Assembly (NCBI GenBank): GCA_017979445.1
Contig: CM030713.1
Coordinates: 28,005,934 to 28,069,933, forward strand
DNA from: Akebia trifoliata
Lineage: Eukaryota > Streptophyta > Magnoliopsida > Ranunculales > Lardizabalaceae
Length of the DNA: 64,000 nt
Reading direction: 5' to 3'
Shown: positions 43,208 to 57,881 of the stretch, one piece after another
How positions within the stretch are numbered: position 1 is the stretch's first letter
Layout: each line of letters begins with the position of its first letter
The notes under the pieces: generated by a model
The model's input: only the letters and a program-made list of their open reading frames with translations
Database searches by the model: none
What the model was told of the DNA's origin: nothing
Made by a program: the position numbers and the translations under genes

Positions 43208-44867
43208 CATAGGTCAGAGCAAGGCGTCAGAAAATCATTATTCTTCGATAAACATTCTATTTTTCATATAGATGGGTCTTACTTTCAATAATGGCTAGTT
43301 GATTAAATTATAGAAATAACTCATGATAAAATAAAAGTCACTGTCCTTAATCATCACCATAAAAAGATAAATCCTTCCTAACATTATTATGTATATGAAA
43401 AACTGCATAAAATAATATTTTATCTGCAATCCATACTAGTGAAAACAAAATATTGTTGTTTTACAAAGAAATTTAAAAGAAAAATAATTTTTTGTATATG
43501 ACAACCCAACATACTTTTCATGAGGACTAGACAAAATATCTAGGCTGTATGTAGTAAGTATACTAATTAACGTTTTTTTTTATACATATTTTTTCTATCA
43601 TCGATAGTTATTTGGGTTAGATTCTCCAGTCGAATGATGCTTAACAAGAAATGGTCCAAGAATGACCCATAACGTCTGTTTGTTACAGTTTTTTGGACTT
43701 TAAACTAGAAAGGCGCATTTGTTGATAACGACTTCTGTTTCAACAACTTTTTTCAAATAGTATAAAATTACATTTTTGAGAAGCTTTACTGGGGTTGCTT
43801 TTGCGAGAGAGCCACTATGAGAAGCCAACATCGAAACAACTGAAACAATTCGACCTCTCTGTAACAAACGAGATTCTCCCACAATGTGAAAAAAGCCCAA
43901 ATTTGATGGATCAAAACGTCGAATTTTTTATTGTCAATTTTTTTTTCCAAGAGGTCGACATTGTCAAATTAATGAAGGATAGGAGAAACTCGACAGCTCT
44001 AAGCCATCAAATCTGGGAACATAAAATTTTTTGACGGTTCTAGACTGTCAAAATTCAGTTTCTAAAATTTGTGGGCCTTGACCCATCAAATTTTACTGTA
44101 GAATTTTTCAGTTTTCAGGTAGTTCCCTGGATGCAGCTTCCTAGACTTTGAGTTTCTACTTCTCTTAGGCACAAAATCTTAAAGGAAAAGCTGGAATATG
44201 TAACAAACAAGCCCTAAGATGTGGAAGAGAAATACATGTTTTCTATGTATCAATATAAATTCAACATGAAAATATTTAAATTGATAATATAACTAAAATT
44301 ATATCTATCATAAAACGATTTTTTGTGGAAGTGAAGGAAAATATGAAATGAGTAACAAGGTTAGGAATTATAGCTGCTATTGCTACACTAACTTTTTCTA
44401 ATGCCACCCCTAGATATGAGCTAATCTTTGGTGAGTTACACATGAATTGGGGTAGCATTAGCAAAAGTTGGTGTTGCAATAGAATCCCTCTTCTTATATG
44501 TGTGTGTGTGTGATTGGCCGATTAGGTCATTAACAATGATCGGTCGCCCTAGAGTTTTTCAGCTTTTCTAGAGCTCGGGTGGTTCGTATATCAAACATAG
44601 TGAATCACTCTCATCTCCTCCCATGGATGTAGAATCTCTATTTATATTCTTCTCTTTTATCTTTTTTATATTTCATCAGTAATTTGCTCTATGATCTACA
44701 AATTGCCCAATTATTGGGCCATATATAGCACATTACCTAATCCAAACCTCACCAATCAAATGATATTAACTATTTAATATATATATATTAGGCCGTCCTA
44801 GCAATATAAGTGATGGAATGGTTAGAATAATTTAAGCCACTTTTTGTCTACCTAATCTTTCACAAAA

Positions 44868-45820
44868 ATGGACCGTCCATTTTTTGTAAACCATTTTTTA
44901 TGGGGTTAGAAATTTTGAAATGGGCTGATTTTTTGTGGTGATGATGATCTCCTCACCGTAGAGATCATCCTCACTAAAAATCAACCCATTCCAAAATCTC
45001 TAACCCATGTTTTGAAAAATGCTTTGCCAAAATGTTTGTTGCTGAACATTATATATATATGTGTGTGTGTCAGGTTCAAGGGACATATGAGAAAACATAT
45101 GTAAAAACTATGTAACATTAATAAATTTTCAAAATATGGGTTAGAAATTTCGGATTGAGCTGATTTTTGTGAGGATGATCTCTATGATGGGAAGATCATC
45201 CGAAAAAAAAAAAAAGTTCAATCTGAAACTTCTAACCCCATTAAAAGTGATTTAAAATGTGGACCGTTGATTTTTTAACAATTTTTGTCAATAATTTGTA
45301 AATCACTTTTGATGGATTTAGAAGTTTCTGATTGAGCTGATTTTTTGTGAGGATGATCTTCGCATCATTGTGGCCATCCTCGCAAAAAATCAGCTCAATC
45401 TAAAACCTCTAACCCATATCTTGAAAAACCATTGTTTTTTCATATGTTTTTACGTATGTCCCATATATATATATATATATATATGGGGCGGTTCAAGGGC
45501 CATATGTAAAAACATATGAAAAAACAATGGTTTTTCAAGATATGGGTTAGAGGTTTTGGATTGAGCTGATTTTTTGCGATGATGGCCACTATGATGCAAA
45601 GATCATCCTCACAAAAAATCAGCTCAATCATAAACTTCTAAATCACTTTTAATGGGGTTAGAAGTTTCAGATTTGACTAATTTTTTTTTCGAATGATCTT
45701 TCCATCATAGAGATCATCCTCACAAAAAATCAGTTCAATTTGAAACTTCTAACCTATATTTTGAAAATTTATTAATGTTACATTGTTTTTACATATGTTT
45801 TCTCATATGGCCCTTGAACC

Positions 45821-45855
<35 letters not shown>

Positions 45856-46265
45856 CGGGTCAGGTTCAAGGGCCATATGAAAAAACATATGTAAAAATAA
45901 TGTAACATTAATAAAATTTTAAAATATTAGTTAGAAGTTTCGGACTGAGCTGATTTTTTGTGAAGATGATCTCTATGATGGGAAGATCATCCGAAAAAAA
46001 AAAATCAGTCCAATCTGAAACTTCTAACCCCATTAAAAGTGATTTAAAATGTAGACTGTCGATTTTTTGCCAACTTTTTTCAATAATTTGTAAATCACTT
46101 TTGATGAATGTAGAAGTTTTTGATTGAGCTGATTTTTCGTGAGGATGATCTGCTCATCATAGTGACCATCCTCGCAAAAAATCAGCTCAATCCAAAACCT
46201 CTAACCCATATTTTGAAAAACCATTGTTTTTTCATATGTTTTTACATATGGCCCTTGAACTACCC

Positions 46266-46307
<42 letters not shown>

Positions 46308-49300
46308 TTGCAACATCAACAGTTGAGTGGTAGTGTACAAGAAGCACCTCCAGGGGGTTAGAAGTTCTTTCAGGAGTTGTCAAGTATTTGGTAAAATCTT
46401 CATCCTAAAAGCCCGTTTGGGTATATATATATATATTCTTGAAACTCCTTAATCTTAACTTTTCAAAAAGCGAAAGGAAAACTCTTAAATTTACTTTCTT
46501 CCACAATTATTTTCCATCCAAACATGGCCTATATTGCGTTTGAAAAATGAAGACAATACAAGAGGTCATTAACTAAAATAATGAGACATTTTTGTAGAAA
46601 ACTCCTATAATTTCTTTCATATCTGACTTCTCGCAAGAGTGAGATACCAAATGAGTTTAAGCAACATCAACTTCTGAATTTTATGAAAATCTAGAAGATG
46701 AGCATCAAACATGTTTTTTGATCCAAGAGAGTGTTTTCGATGGGCAATTAACTAAAAGAACGCATCTGCAGCACTAAAGCTGCCCAATGCATCTCGAAAC
46801 ACTACCCCAATTAACCCTAGACTGGCTACTTTTGATTATGAAAACTAGTTTAGTTTATTTAATGTAAACAATTCATTTTCAATTGTTACTAATCTAGATT
46901 CGAGAAAATATATAATAAAATTAAGCTGATTTAAAACAGTTTGACTCATCAAAAATGAGATAGCATGGACAAACCAACTAATATTTGGTAAGTGCATAGT
47001 GGAGAGGAGACACCGAATTTGAAAACCATGTTTGTTGGCTACCAGAAAAACTATTTACCAAGATTATAGATTTATTCCTTAAAAAATCATTATGTATGAT
47101 TATCAAAATTTAAATGTGTGATCCAAGAAATTTTTCTGGATGATTCGAAGAGAATAAGTTTGTTTTTATATGTTATTCTTGCAATAAATAAACAGAGCTG
47201 CTATTGCCACACCAATCCCTATGTAAATCATTGAAGAATTGCTCACAGTTAGTGTGGCTTTAGTTAAAGTTGGTGTGGCAATAGTAACTCTCTACAACAC
47301 TGTCAAATAATGTTTTTGCAACAAATTATATCTTTTTTTTTTCCCCCCAAATTTTCGAAAAGTAGAATACTTCAACAAAGGAATAAATATATATATATAT
47401 ATTTTTTTAAGCACAAACTAGTGGGAAATATTATTTACTTGACCCATACCCAACTGGATATCTCTCATGCGATTTGTGCTGTAAGTTAGTTTCTCAAACA
47501 ACCTCCTTAATTGCATTTAATTATTGCTTGGTTGCTCCTATTCTTAATTTTTTTTTTGTTGATTATAAATTTTATTAAATCAGAAAAAGAGCGGAGATGG
47601 ACATCACAACTAGAGAAAGAAAGAAAGAAAAAGAAAAAAAAACAAGAGAAACACAAAAAGACAGGACCAAAAAGGCCCCAACGACCATCGCCTTGTATGG
47701 TGATGCTAGCTGGGCAAGTGATACCAATGATCATCGTCTTGTATTTTCTTGAGACACTCTTTTGGAAGAGTAGAAGACACCAATCATTGTTTGCTCCAGT
47801 ACGGAATGTGTGTACCATTAAACAAGTTATGTTTTTGAAGAGCTAATATGTCTACATGCATTGATGTTCGGTTCTTTGGGGGTCTTATTTTTCACGAAGG
47901 ACAAAACATCTTGAGGTTGATTGTCATTTTATTAGTGAAAAAATTCTTACTGGAGTTAAATAAAAAATGGCATGTACCTCAAATAAAGACTATTTAGTTA
48001 TCCGATATCTTCATTAAAGTAAAGTGCTTCCATCGTATCATCACAATTTTCATTTTCTTTTTCTTTTTTCAAGGGTAATTACCATTTCGTGAGTTGAATA
48101 TGACGAAATTCCAATTCTAGATAACTATTCTTTTTAGTTCCCAAAACGTGAACAATGAGATCGTATGTTTTTCAATTGACGATCTTTGCATGTTTAAAGT
48201 AACAATCTCACTGATTTTTTTTTTCTTCCAAAGTGACAATTTCACTAGTTTATACAGTGATGAGCTTACTAAAAGTAGTGAACCTGCGAGATTGTCACTT
48301 TAAATTGTGAGATCGTCACTTGAAGAATCTGCGATCTTGTTGTTCACATTTTGGGAATTAAAATGTAGTAATCCGGAATTGGAATTTCATCAAAAGTTGA
48401 TCACGTTTTCTGGAATTGGACTCATTATTCCTTTCTTGCTTGACAATATTGGGAGATCAAATAGGACTCCTAGTACCAAATGTTAGTATTCCATCTACTT
48501 CCCTTTCTAGAGTATACAGGTAAGGGATGCAATGTGGCACGAATGTGATGAAATACATCTAGAACCGTAGATCTATGCTCCTTAGGATACACGGCTGCAC
48601 TTCCCCATAACAAATGTATCTCGAGGGAACCATGTATCATGAGGAGCACATATTTACTGTTCCCGAACTAGTCACGTTAGGTAGTTGATTGAGTTTGCCA
48701 CATGGAGTAGTCAGATTATCACGACTCATACCAACTTTTCTCTCAAAAAATTTATCATTCTGTGTATAGTCTGAGCCTAAACTCACTTTATCAAATGATC
48801 TCAAACATTTGATAGAGAGTCGTGATAATCTAACCCTCCCCTCAAACATACACCCCCCATCATAGAACCCTAGATCATTTGCCTCAGGATACACAAGAAA
48901 ATATTTATGATTTTGTGTATCCCAAGGCAAATGATCTACGATTCTATGATGGGGCATAGGTCAGAGCAAGGCGTCAGAAAATCATTATTCTTCGATAAAC
49001 ATTCTATTTTTCATATAGATGGGTCTTACTTTCAATAATGGCTAGTTGATTAAATTATAGAAATAACTCATGATAAAATAAAAGTCACTGTCCTTAATCA
49101 TCACCATAAAAAGATAAATCCTTCCTAACATTATTATGTATATGAAAAACTGCATAAAATAATATTTTATCTGCAATCCATACTAGTGAAAACAAAATAT
49201 TGTTGTTTTACAAAGAAATTTAAAAGAAAAATAATTTTTTGTATATGACAACCCAACATACTTTTCATGAGGACTAGACAAAATATCTAGGCTGTATGTA

Positions 49301-50614
49301 GTAAGTATACTAATTAACGTTTTTTTTTATACATATTTTTTCTATCATCGATAGTTATTTGGGTTAGATTCTCCAGTCGAATGATGCTTAACAAGAAATG
49401 GTCCAAGAATGACCCATAACGTCTGTTTGTTACAGTTTTTTGGACTTTAAACTAGAAAGGCGCATTTGTTGATAACGACTTCTGTTTCAACAACTTTTTT
49501 CAAATAGTATAAAATTACATTTTTGAGAAGCTTTACTGGGGTTGCTTTTGCGAGAGAGCCACTATGAGAAGCCAACATCGAAACAACTGAAACAATTCGA
49601 CCTCTCTGTAACAAACGAGATTCTCCCACAATGTGAAAAAAGCCCAAATTTGATGGATCAAAACGTCGAATTTTTTATTGTCAATTTTTTTTTCCAAGAG
49701 GTCGACATTGTCAAATTAATGAAGGATAGGAGAAACTCGACAGCTCTAAGCCATCAAATCTGGGAACATAAAATTTTTTGACGGTTCTAGACTGTCAAAA
49801 TTCAGTTTCTAAAATTTGTGGGCCTTGACCCATCAAATTTTACTGTAGAATTTTTCAGTTTTCAGGTAGTTCCCTGGATGCAGCTTCCTAGACTTTGAGT
49901 TTCTACTTCTCTTAGGCACAAAATCTTAAAGGAAAAGCTGGAATATGTAACAAACAAGCCCTAAGATGTGGAAGAGAAATACATGTTTTCTATGTATCAA
50001 TATAAATTCAACATGAAAATATTTAAATTGATAATATAACTAAAATTATATCTATCATAAAACGATTTTTTGTGGAAGTGAAGGAAAATATGAAATGAGT
50101 AACAAGGTTAGGAATTATAGCTGCTATTGCTACACTAACTTTTTCTAATGCCACCCCTAGATATGAGCTAATCTTTGGTGAGTTACACATGAATTGGGGT
50201 AGCATTAGCAAAAGTTGGTGTTGCAATAGAATCCCTCTTCTTATATGTGTGTGTGTGTGATTGGCCGATTAGGTCATTAACAATGATCGGTCGCCCTAGA
50301 GTTTTTCAGCTTTTCTAGAGCTCGGGTGGTTCGTATATCAAACATAGTGAATCACTCTCATCTCCTCCCATGGATGTAGAATCTCTATTTATATTCTTCT
50401 CTTTTATCTTTTTTATATTTCATCAGTAATTTGCTCTATGATCTACAAATTGCCCAATTATTGGGCCATATATAGCACATTACCTAATCCAAACCTCACC
50501 AATCAAATGATATTAACTATTTAATATATATATATTAGGCCGTCCTAGCAATATAAGTGATGGAATGGTTAGAATAATTTAAGCCACTTTTTGTCTACCT
50601 AATCTTTCACAAAA
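44868..50614. repeat. Tandem unit 2, 5747 bp
   Basis: Same content as unit 1. Private differences cluster near 47335-47665: a (TA)n in place of a T run at about 47388, GGATATCTC, ATTGCTTGG and CACAAAAAGAC. Short (AT)n at 45463-45484. Confidence 0.9.
47692..48058 (+). pseudogene. copia RNase H relic in tandem unit 2
   Basis: Copy of 41946-42312, with the same stops and frame breaks, so the decay preceded the duplication. Confidence 0.7.
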
Positions 50615-51566
50615 ATGGACCGTCCATTTTTTGTAAACCATTTTTTATGGGGTTAGAAATTTTGAAATGGGCTGATTTTTTGTGGTGATGATGATCTCCT
50701 CACCGTAGAGATCATCCTCACTAAAAATCAACCCATTCCAAAATCTCTAACCCATGTTTTGAAAAATGCTTTGCCAAAATGTTTGTTGCTGAACATTATA
50801 TATATATGTGTGTGTGTCAGGTTCAAGGGACATATGAGAAAACATATGTAAAAACTATGTAACATTAATAAATTTTCAAAATATGGGTTAGAAATTTCGG
50901 ATTGAGCTGATTTTTGTGAGGATGATCTCTATGATGGGAAGATCATCCGAAAAAAAAAAAAGTTCAATCTGAAACTTCTAACCCCATTAAAAGTGATTTA
51001 AAATGTGGACCGTTGATTTTTTAACAATTTTTGTCAATAATTTGTAAATCACTTTTGATGGATTTAGAAGTTTCTGATTGAGCTGATTTTTTGTGAGGAT
51101 GATCTTCGCATCATTGTGGCCATCCTCGCAAAAAATCAGCTCAATCTAAAACCTCTAACCCATATCTTGAAAAACCATTGTTTTTTCATATGTTTTTACG
51201 TATGTCCCATATATATATATATATATATATGGGGCGGTTCAAGGGCCATATGTAAAAACATATGAAAAAACAATGGTTTTTCAAGATATGGGTTAGAGGT
51301 TTTGGATTGAGCTGATTTTTTGCGATGATGGCCACTATGATGCAAAGATCATCCTCACAAAAAATCAGCTCAATCATAAACTTCTAAATCACTTTTAATG
51401 GGGTTAGAAGTTTCAGATTTGACTAATTTTTTTTTCGAATGATCTTTCCATCATAGAGATCATCCTCACAAAAAATCAGTTCAATTTGAAACTTCTAACC
51501 TATATTTTGAAAATTTATTAATGTTACATTGTTTTTACATATGTTTTCTCATATGGCCCTTGAACC

Positions 51567-51637
<71 letters not shown>

Positions 51638-52047
51638 CGGGTCAGGTTCAAGGGCCATATGAAAAAACATATGTAAAAATAATGTAACATTAATAAAATT
51701 TTAAAATATTAGTTAGAAGTTTCGGACTGAGCTGATTTTTTGTGAAGATGATCTCTATGATGGGAAGATCATCCGAAAAAAAAAAATCAGTCCAATCTGA
51801 AACTTCTAACCCCATTAAAAGTGATTTAAAATGTAGACTGTCGATTTTTTGCCAACTTTTTTCAATAATTTGTAAATCACTTTTGATGAATGTAGAAGTT
51901 TTTGATTGAGCTGATTTTTCGTGAGGATGATCTGCTCATCATAGTGACCATCCTCGCAAAAAATCAGCTCAATCCAAAACCTCTAACCCATATTTTGAAA
52001 AACCATTGTTTTTTCATATGTTTTTACATATGGCCCTTGAACTACCC

Positions 52048-52089
<42 letters not shown>

Positions 52090-55000
52090 TTGCAACATCA
52101 ACAGTTGAGTGGTAGTGTACAAGAAGCACCTCCAGGGGGTTAGAAGTTCTTTCAGGAGTTGTCAAGTATTTGGTAAAATCTTCATCCTAAAAGCCCGTTT
52201 GGGTATATATATATATATTCTTGAAACTCCTTAATCTTAACTTTTCAAAAAGCGAAAGGAAAACTCTTAAATTTACTTTCTTCCACAATTATTTTCCATC
52301 CAAACATGGCCTATATTGCGTTTGAAAAATGAAGACAATACAAGAGGTCATTAACTAAAATAATGAGACATTTTTGTAGAAAACTCCTATAATTTCTTTC
52401 ATATCTGACTTCTCGCAAGAGTGAGATACCAAATGAGTTTAAGCAACATCAACTTCTGAATTTTATGAAAATCTAGAAGATGAGCATCAAACATGTTTTT
52501 TGATCCAAGAGAGTGTTTTCGATGGGCAATTAACTAAAAGAACGCATCTGCAGCACTAAAGCTGCCCAATGCATCTCGAAACACTACCCCAATTAACCCT
52601 AGACTGGCTACTTTTGATTATGAAAACTAGTTTAGTTTATTTAATGTAAACAATTCATTTTCAATTGTTACTAATCTAGATTCGAGAAAATATATAATAA
52701 AATTAAGCTGATTTAAAACAGTTTGACTCATCAAAAATGAGATAGCATGGACAAACCAACTAATATTTGGTAAGTGCATAGTGGAGAGGAGACACCGAAT
52801 TTGAAAACCATGTTTGTTGGCTACCAGAAAAACTATTTACCAAGATTATAGATTTATTCCTTAAAAAATCATTATGTATGATTATCAAAATTTAAATGTG
52901 TGATCCAAGAAATTTTTCTGGATGATTCGAAGAGAATAAGTTTGTTTTTATATGTTATTCTTGCAATAAATAAACAGAGCTGCTATTGCCACACCAATCC
53001 CTATGTAAATCATTGAAGAATTGCTCACAGTTAGTGTGGCTTTAGTTAAAGTTGGTGTGGCAATAGTAACTCTCTACAACACTGTCAAATAATGTTTTTG
53101 CAACAAATTATATATTTTTTTTCCCCCCAAATTTTCGAAAAGTAGAATACTTCAACAAAGGAATAAATAATTTTTTTTTTTTTAAGCACAAACTAGTGGG
53201 AAATATTATTTACTTGACCCATACCCAACTGGACATCTCTCATGCGATTTGTGCTGTAAGTTAGTTTCTCAAACAACCTCCTTAATTGCATTTAATTATT
53301 ACTTGGTTGCTCCTATTCTTAATTTTTTTTTTTGTTGATTATAAATTTTATTAAATCAGAAAAAGAGCGGAGATGGACATCACAACTAGAGAAAGAAAGA
53401 AAGAAAAAGAAAAAAAAAACAAGAGAAACACAAGAAGACAGGACCAAAAAGGCCCCAACGACCATCGCCTTGTATGGTGATGCTAGCTGGGCAAGTGATA
53501 CCAATGATCATCGTCTTGTATTTTCTTGAGACACTCTTTTGGAAGAGTAGAAGACACCAATCATTGTTTGCTCCAGTACGGAATGTGTGTACCATTAAAC
53601 AAGTTATGTTTTTGAAGAGCTAATATGTCTACATGCATTGATGTTCGGTTCTTTGGGGGTCTTATTTTTCACGAAGGACAAAACATCTTGAGGTTGATTG
53701 TCATTTTATTAGTGAAAAAATTCTTACTGGAGTTAAATAAAAAATGGCATGTACCTCAAATAAAGACTATTTAGTTATCCGATATCTTCATTAAAGTAAA
53801 GTGCTTCCATCGTATCATCACAATTTTCATTTTCTTTTTCTTTTTTCAAGGGTAATTACCATTTCGTGAGTTGAATATGACGAAATTCCAATTCTAGATA
53901 ACTATTCTTTTTAGTTCCCAAAACGTGAACAATGAGATCGTATGTTTTTCAATTGACGATCTTTGCATGTTTAAAGTAACAATCTCACTGATTTTTTTTT
54001 TCTTCCAAAGTGACAATTTCACTAGTTTATACAGTGATGAGCTTACTAAAAGTAGTGAACCTGCGAGATTGTCACTTTAAATTGTGAGATCGTCACTTGA
54101 AGAATCTGCGATCTTGTTGTTCACATTTTGGGAATTAAAATGTAGTAATCCGGAATTGGAATTTCATCAAAAGTTGATCACGTTTTCTGGAATTGGACTC
54201 ATTATTCCTTTCTTGCTTGACAATATTGGGAGATCAAATAGGACTCCTAGTACCAAATGTTAGTATTCCATCTACTTCCCTTTCTAGAGTATACAGGTAA
54301 GGGATGCAATGTGGCACGAATGTGATGAAATACATCTAGAACCGTAGATCTATGCTCCTTAGGATACACGGCTGCACTTCCCCATAACAAATGTATCTCG
54401 AGGGAACCATGTATCATGAGGAGCACATATTTACTGTTCCCGAACTAGTCACGTTAGGTAGTTGATTGAGTTTGCCACATGGAGTAGTCAGATTATCACG
54501 ACTCATACCAACTTTTCTCTCAAAAAATTTATCATTCTGTGTATAGTCTGAGCCTAAACTCACTTTATCAAATGATCTCAAACATTTGATAGAGAGTCGT
54601 GATAATCTAACCCTCCCCTCAAACATACACCCCCCATCATAGAACCCTAGATCATTTGCCTCAGGATACACAAGAAAATATTTATGATTTTGTGTATCCC
54701 AAGGCAAATGATCTACGATTCTATGATGGGGCATAGGTCAGAGCAAGGCGTCAGAAAATCATTATTCTTCGATAAACATTCTATTTTTCATATAGATGGG
54801 TCTTACTTTCAATAATGGCTAGTTGATTAAATTATAGAAATAACTCATGATAAAATAAAAGTCACTGTCCTTAATCATCACCATAAAAAGATAAATCCTT
54901 CCTAACATTATTATGTATATGAAAAACTGCATAAAATAATATTTTATCTGCAATCCATACTAGTGAAAACAAAATATTGTTGTTTTACAAAGAAATTTAA

Positions 55001-56390
55001 AAGAAAAATAATTTTTTGTATATGACAACCCAACATACTTTTCATGAGGACTAGACAAAATATCTAGGCTGTATGTAGTAAGTATACTAATTAACGTTTT
55101 TTTTTATACATATTTTTTCTATCATCGATAGTTATTTGGGTTAGATTCTCCAGTCGAATGATGCTTAACAAGAAATGGTCCAAGAATGACCCATAACGTC
55201 TGTTTGTTACAGTTTTTTGGACTTTAAACTAGAAAGGCGCATTTGTTGATAACGACTTCTGTTTCAACAACTTTTTTCAAATAGTATAAAATTACATTTT
55301 TGAGAAGCTTTACTGGGGTTGCTTTTGCGAGAGAGCCACTATGAGAAGCCAACATCGAAACAACTGAAACAATTCGACCTCTCTGTAACAAACGAGATTC
55401 TCCCACAATGTGAAAAAAGCCCAAATTTGATGGATCAAAACGTCGAATTTTTTATTGTCAATTTTTTTTTCCAAGAGGTCGACATTGTCAAATTAATGAA
55501 GGATAGGAGAAACTCGACAGCTCTAAGCCATCAAATCTGGGAACATAAAATTTTTTGACGGTTCTAGACTGTCAAAATTCAGTTTCTAAAATTTGTGGGC
55601 CTTGACCCATCAAATTTTACTGTAGAATTTTTCAGTTTTCAGGTAGTTCCCTGGATGCAGCTTCCTAGACTTTGAGTTTCTACTTCTCTTAGGCACAAAA
55701 TCTTAAAGGAAAAGCTGGAATATGTAACAAACAAGCCCTAAGATGTGGAAGAGAAATACATGTTTTCTATGTATCAATATAAATTCAACATGAAAATATT
55801 TAAATTGATAATATAACTAAAATTATATCTATCATAAAACGATTTTTTGTGGAAGTGAAGGAAAATATGAAATGAGTAACAAGGTTAGGAATTATAGCTG
55901 CTATTGCTACACTAACTTTTTCTAATGCCACCCCTAGATATGAGCTAATCTTTGGTGAGTTACACATGAATTGGGGTAGCATTAGCAAAAGTTGGTGTTG
56001 CAATAGAATCCCTCTTCTTATATGTGTGTGTGTGTGATTGGCCGATTAGGTCATTAACAATGATCGGTCGCCCTAGAGTTTTTCAGCTTTTCTAGAGCTC
56101 GGGTGGTTCGTATATCAAACATAGTGAATCACTCTCATCTCCTCCCATGGATGTAGAATCTCTATTTATATTCTTCTCTTTTATCTTTTTTATATTTCAT
56201 CAGTAATTTGCTCTATGATCTACAAATTGCCCAATTATTGGGCCATATATAGCACATTACCTAATCCAAACCTCACCAATCAAATGATATTAACTATTTA
56301 ATATATATATATTAGGCCGTCCTAGCAATATAAGTGATGGAATGGTTAGAATAATTTAAGCCACTTTTTGTCTACCAAATCTTTCACAAA
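50615..56390. repeat. Tandem unit 3, about 5777 bp
   Basis: Same content as unit 2, with a much longer (AT)n at 51570-51636. Homology to the array stops at CTTTCACAAA (56390), the same sequence point at which each earlier unit joins the next. Unique sequence begins TTGGCACATTC at 56391. Confidence 0.9.
53470..53836 (+). pseudogene. copia RNase H relic in tandem unit 3
   Basis: Copy of 41946-42312, essentially identical to it. Confidence 0.7.
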
Positions 56391-57660
56391 TTGGCACATT
56401 CATTGGACTGATAATCTTAATTAATGTTTGAAATTTTGGATCAGACAAGTGATTCGACCAAATTTGCCCCAATTTTGCGGTCCAATCGATTTGATAATTT
56501 TTGGATCTAGTCTCTGGTTGGATTTTTAAAACACTGATCTTAATAAACTAAAGAGTGAAAACCCCACATTGAAGCAGAGTCGATTGTATTTATGACGATG
56601 GACCAATGAAAATACCTATCAAGTCTTGGCCCAATCCTCAAGTTTTCGGGCCTGTTGACATACCGGATAGCCCAAATTCAAATTTAATTATAATAGAAAT
56701 TATTGGGCCAGGACTCCCTAGCACGAGCCCAATACTAAACATGAATCAGGTCTAACCTGATCCGACTGAATAGCTAAATAGGCCTAGTAATACTATCCAA
56801 CTCAAGTCCAATGTGGATCGGACCAAAGACAGATCCATTAACTACATTACCCCTAGTTCTGCTGCCATCATAACCTGATCCGACTGAATAGCTAAGTGGG
56901 TAGACCCTCCATGTGGTATAGGTCAACAACCTTTCTCTAATTGAAAGAGTATTGTGGGTTCTTTTGGATGATTCGATCTTCTCTATCGTTCTTCATGGTG
57001 ATAACACTTAGCTTATGAGCGATCGACTCAGTAGATAATTAGACGAAATTTTGATTTAGGTAAATAAATATTGCATTTTTTTTTTAAACTTATTATTTAT
57101 TTATAGACATGCAGGTGTGATCATAATGTATATGACTTAATCATATTACTAGTTTAGAAAAATATTAAACTTATTTCTTACAATACTTCGTTAACATGGT
57201 GACGTGCAGAGAATCATAAGTACTTTTCCACAAGATACAAGTGCAAAACATTTATGCTTCCGTGAACACCATCATGGTCGACGCAATGTCGAATGTAGTG
57301 TTGTAGGACGTCAATATAGAATGACTCATAAAGATATATATTATCGCATGTGCCCTCCTTCAATATGTAAATATGATTAATGGATTTGACAAATAAAGTG
57401 AGTTCAACAAATCATTAACACATACATTTTATTAACATGTGTCACAAGGACACACGTTTAAGTATATCAAATATACTTTAAAAGTTGAATTTTCAATAAA
57501 AATATCATCAAAAGATTTTTTTTTTTTTTTATGTCAGAAATATCCTCATATGCTTATTTTGAAGGTGCATTTAATCCAACTAAATGTGTACTTTAGGGCA
57601 AATTTTAACCAAACCCTTAACACATAGAGAGAAATTGATTTAGGTGTCTGGTTAGCATGT
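56391..57660. other. Unique intergenic sequence right of the array
   Basis: No transposon protein or gene recognised. A 25-bp word (AACCTGATCCGACTGAATAG then CTAA) occurs twice, at 56754 and 56872. AT-rich from 57050 to 57600. Confidence 0.5.
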
Positions 57661-57667
57661 GCCCTTA

Positions 57668-57794
57668 GGACCTCATATTGCACATCTTGATGTGAGAGTG
57701 GATGAGAGTCATTTATACTTTTTCACTCATATCTCAAGGAAAAGAATTTACTATTTTCATACACTTTCACATCAACATGTGCGATGTGAGGTCC
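57668..57794. mobile_element. 127-bp foldback element upstream of the MINDY gene
   Basis: GGACCTCATATTGCACATCT and TGATGTGAGAGTG on the left pair with CACTTTCACATCA and ACATGTGCGATGTGAGGTCC on the right: 33 bp with about five mismatches. It lies about 220 bp upstream of the start codon. Confidence 0.75.
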
Positions 57795-57881
57795 AATCTT
57801 GAGGTCTTGAGATCACTTGAGCGTTAGATTCATTCTGCATTAGATAGATTCAATCTTCAGACAGACTTGTGATCTTTCAGA

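Larger units (their letters stand above)
39088..44867. repeat. Tandem unit 1, 5780 bp
   Basis: Defined from AATGGACCGTCC after CTTTCACAAAA to the next CTTTCACAAAA. The left boundary is set by where near-identity with units 2 and 3 begins. Contents in order: four TA-flanked MITE bodies, (TA)n tracts, hairpin element 41453-41550, copia RNase H relic, two foldbacks, then the 1.4-kb segment ending with H1. No gene. Unit 1 differs from 2 and 3 mainly in (AT)n length; one private base is in the word GTTCCTGAAC (42912-42921), CCCG in the others. Confidence 0.9.

Noticed and set aside
43700..44034. Paired frames of 66 and 79 codons in opposite strands, conserved in four array copies
   Set aside because: No known domain, both strands open over the same DNA, and conservation is explained by recent duplication.
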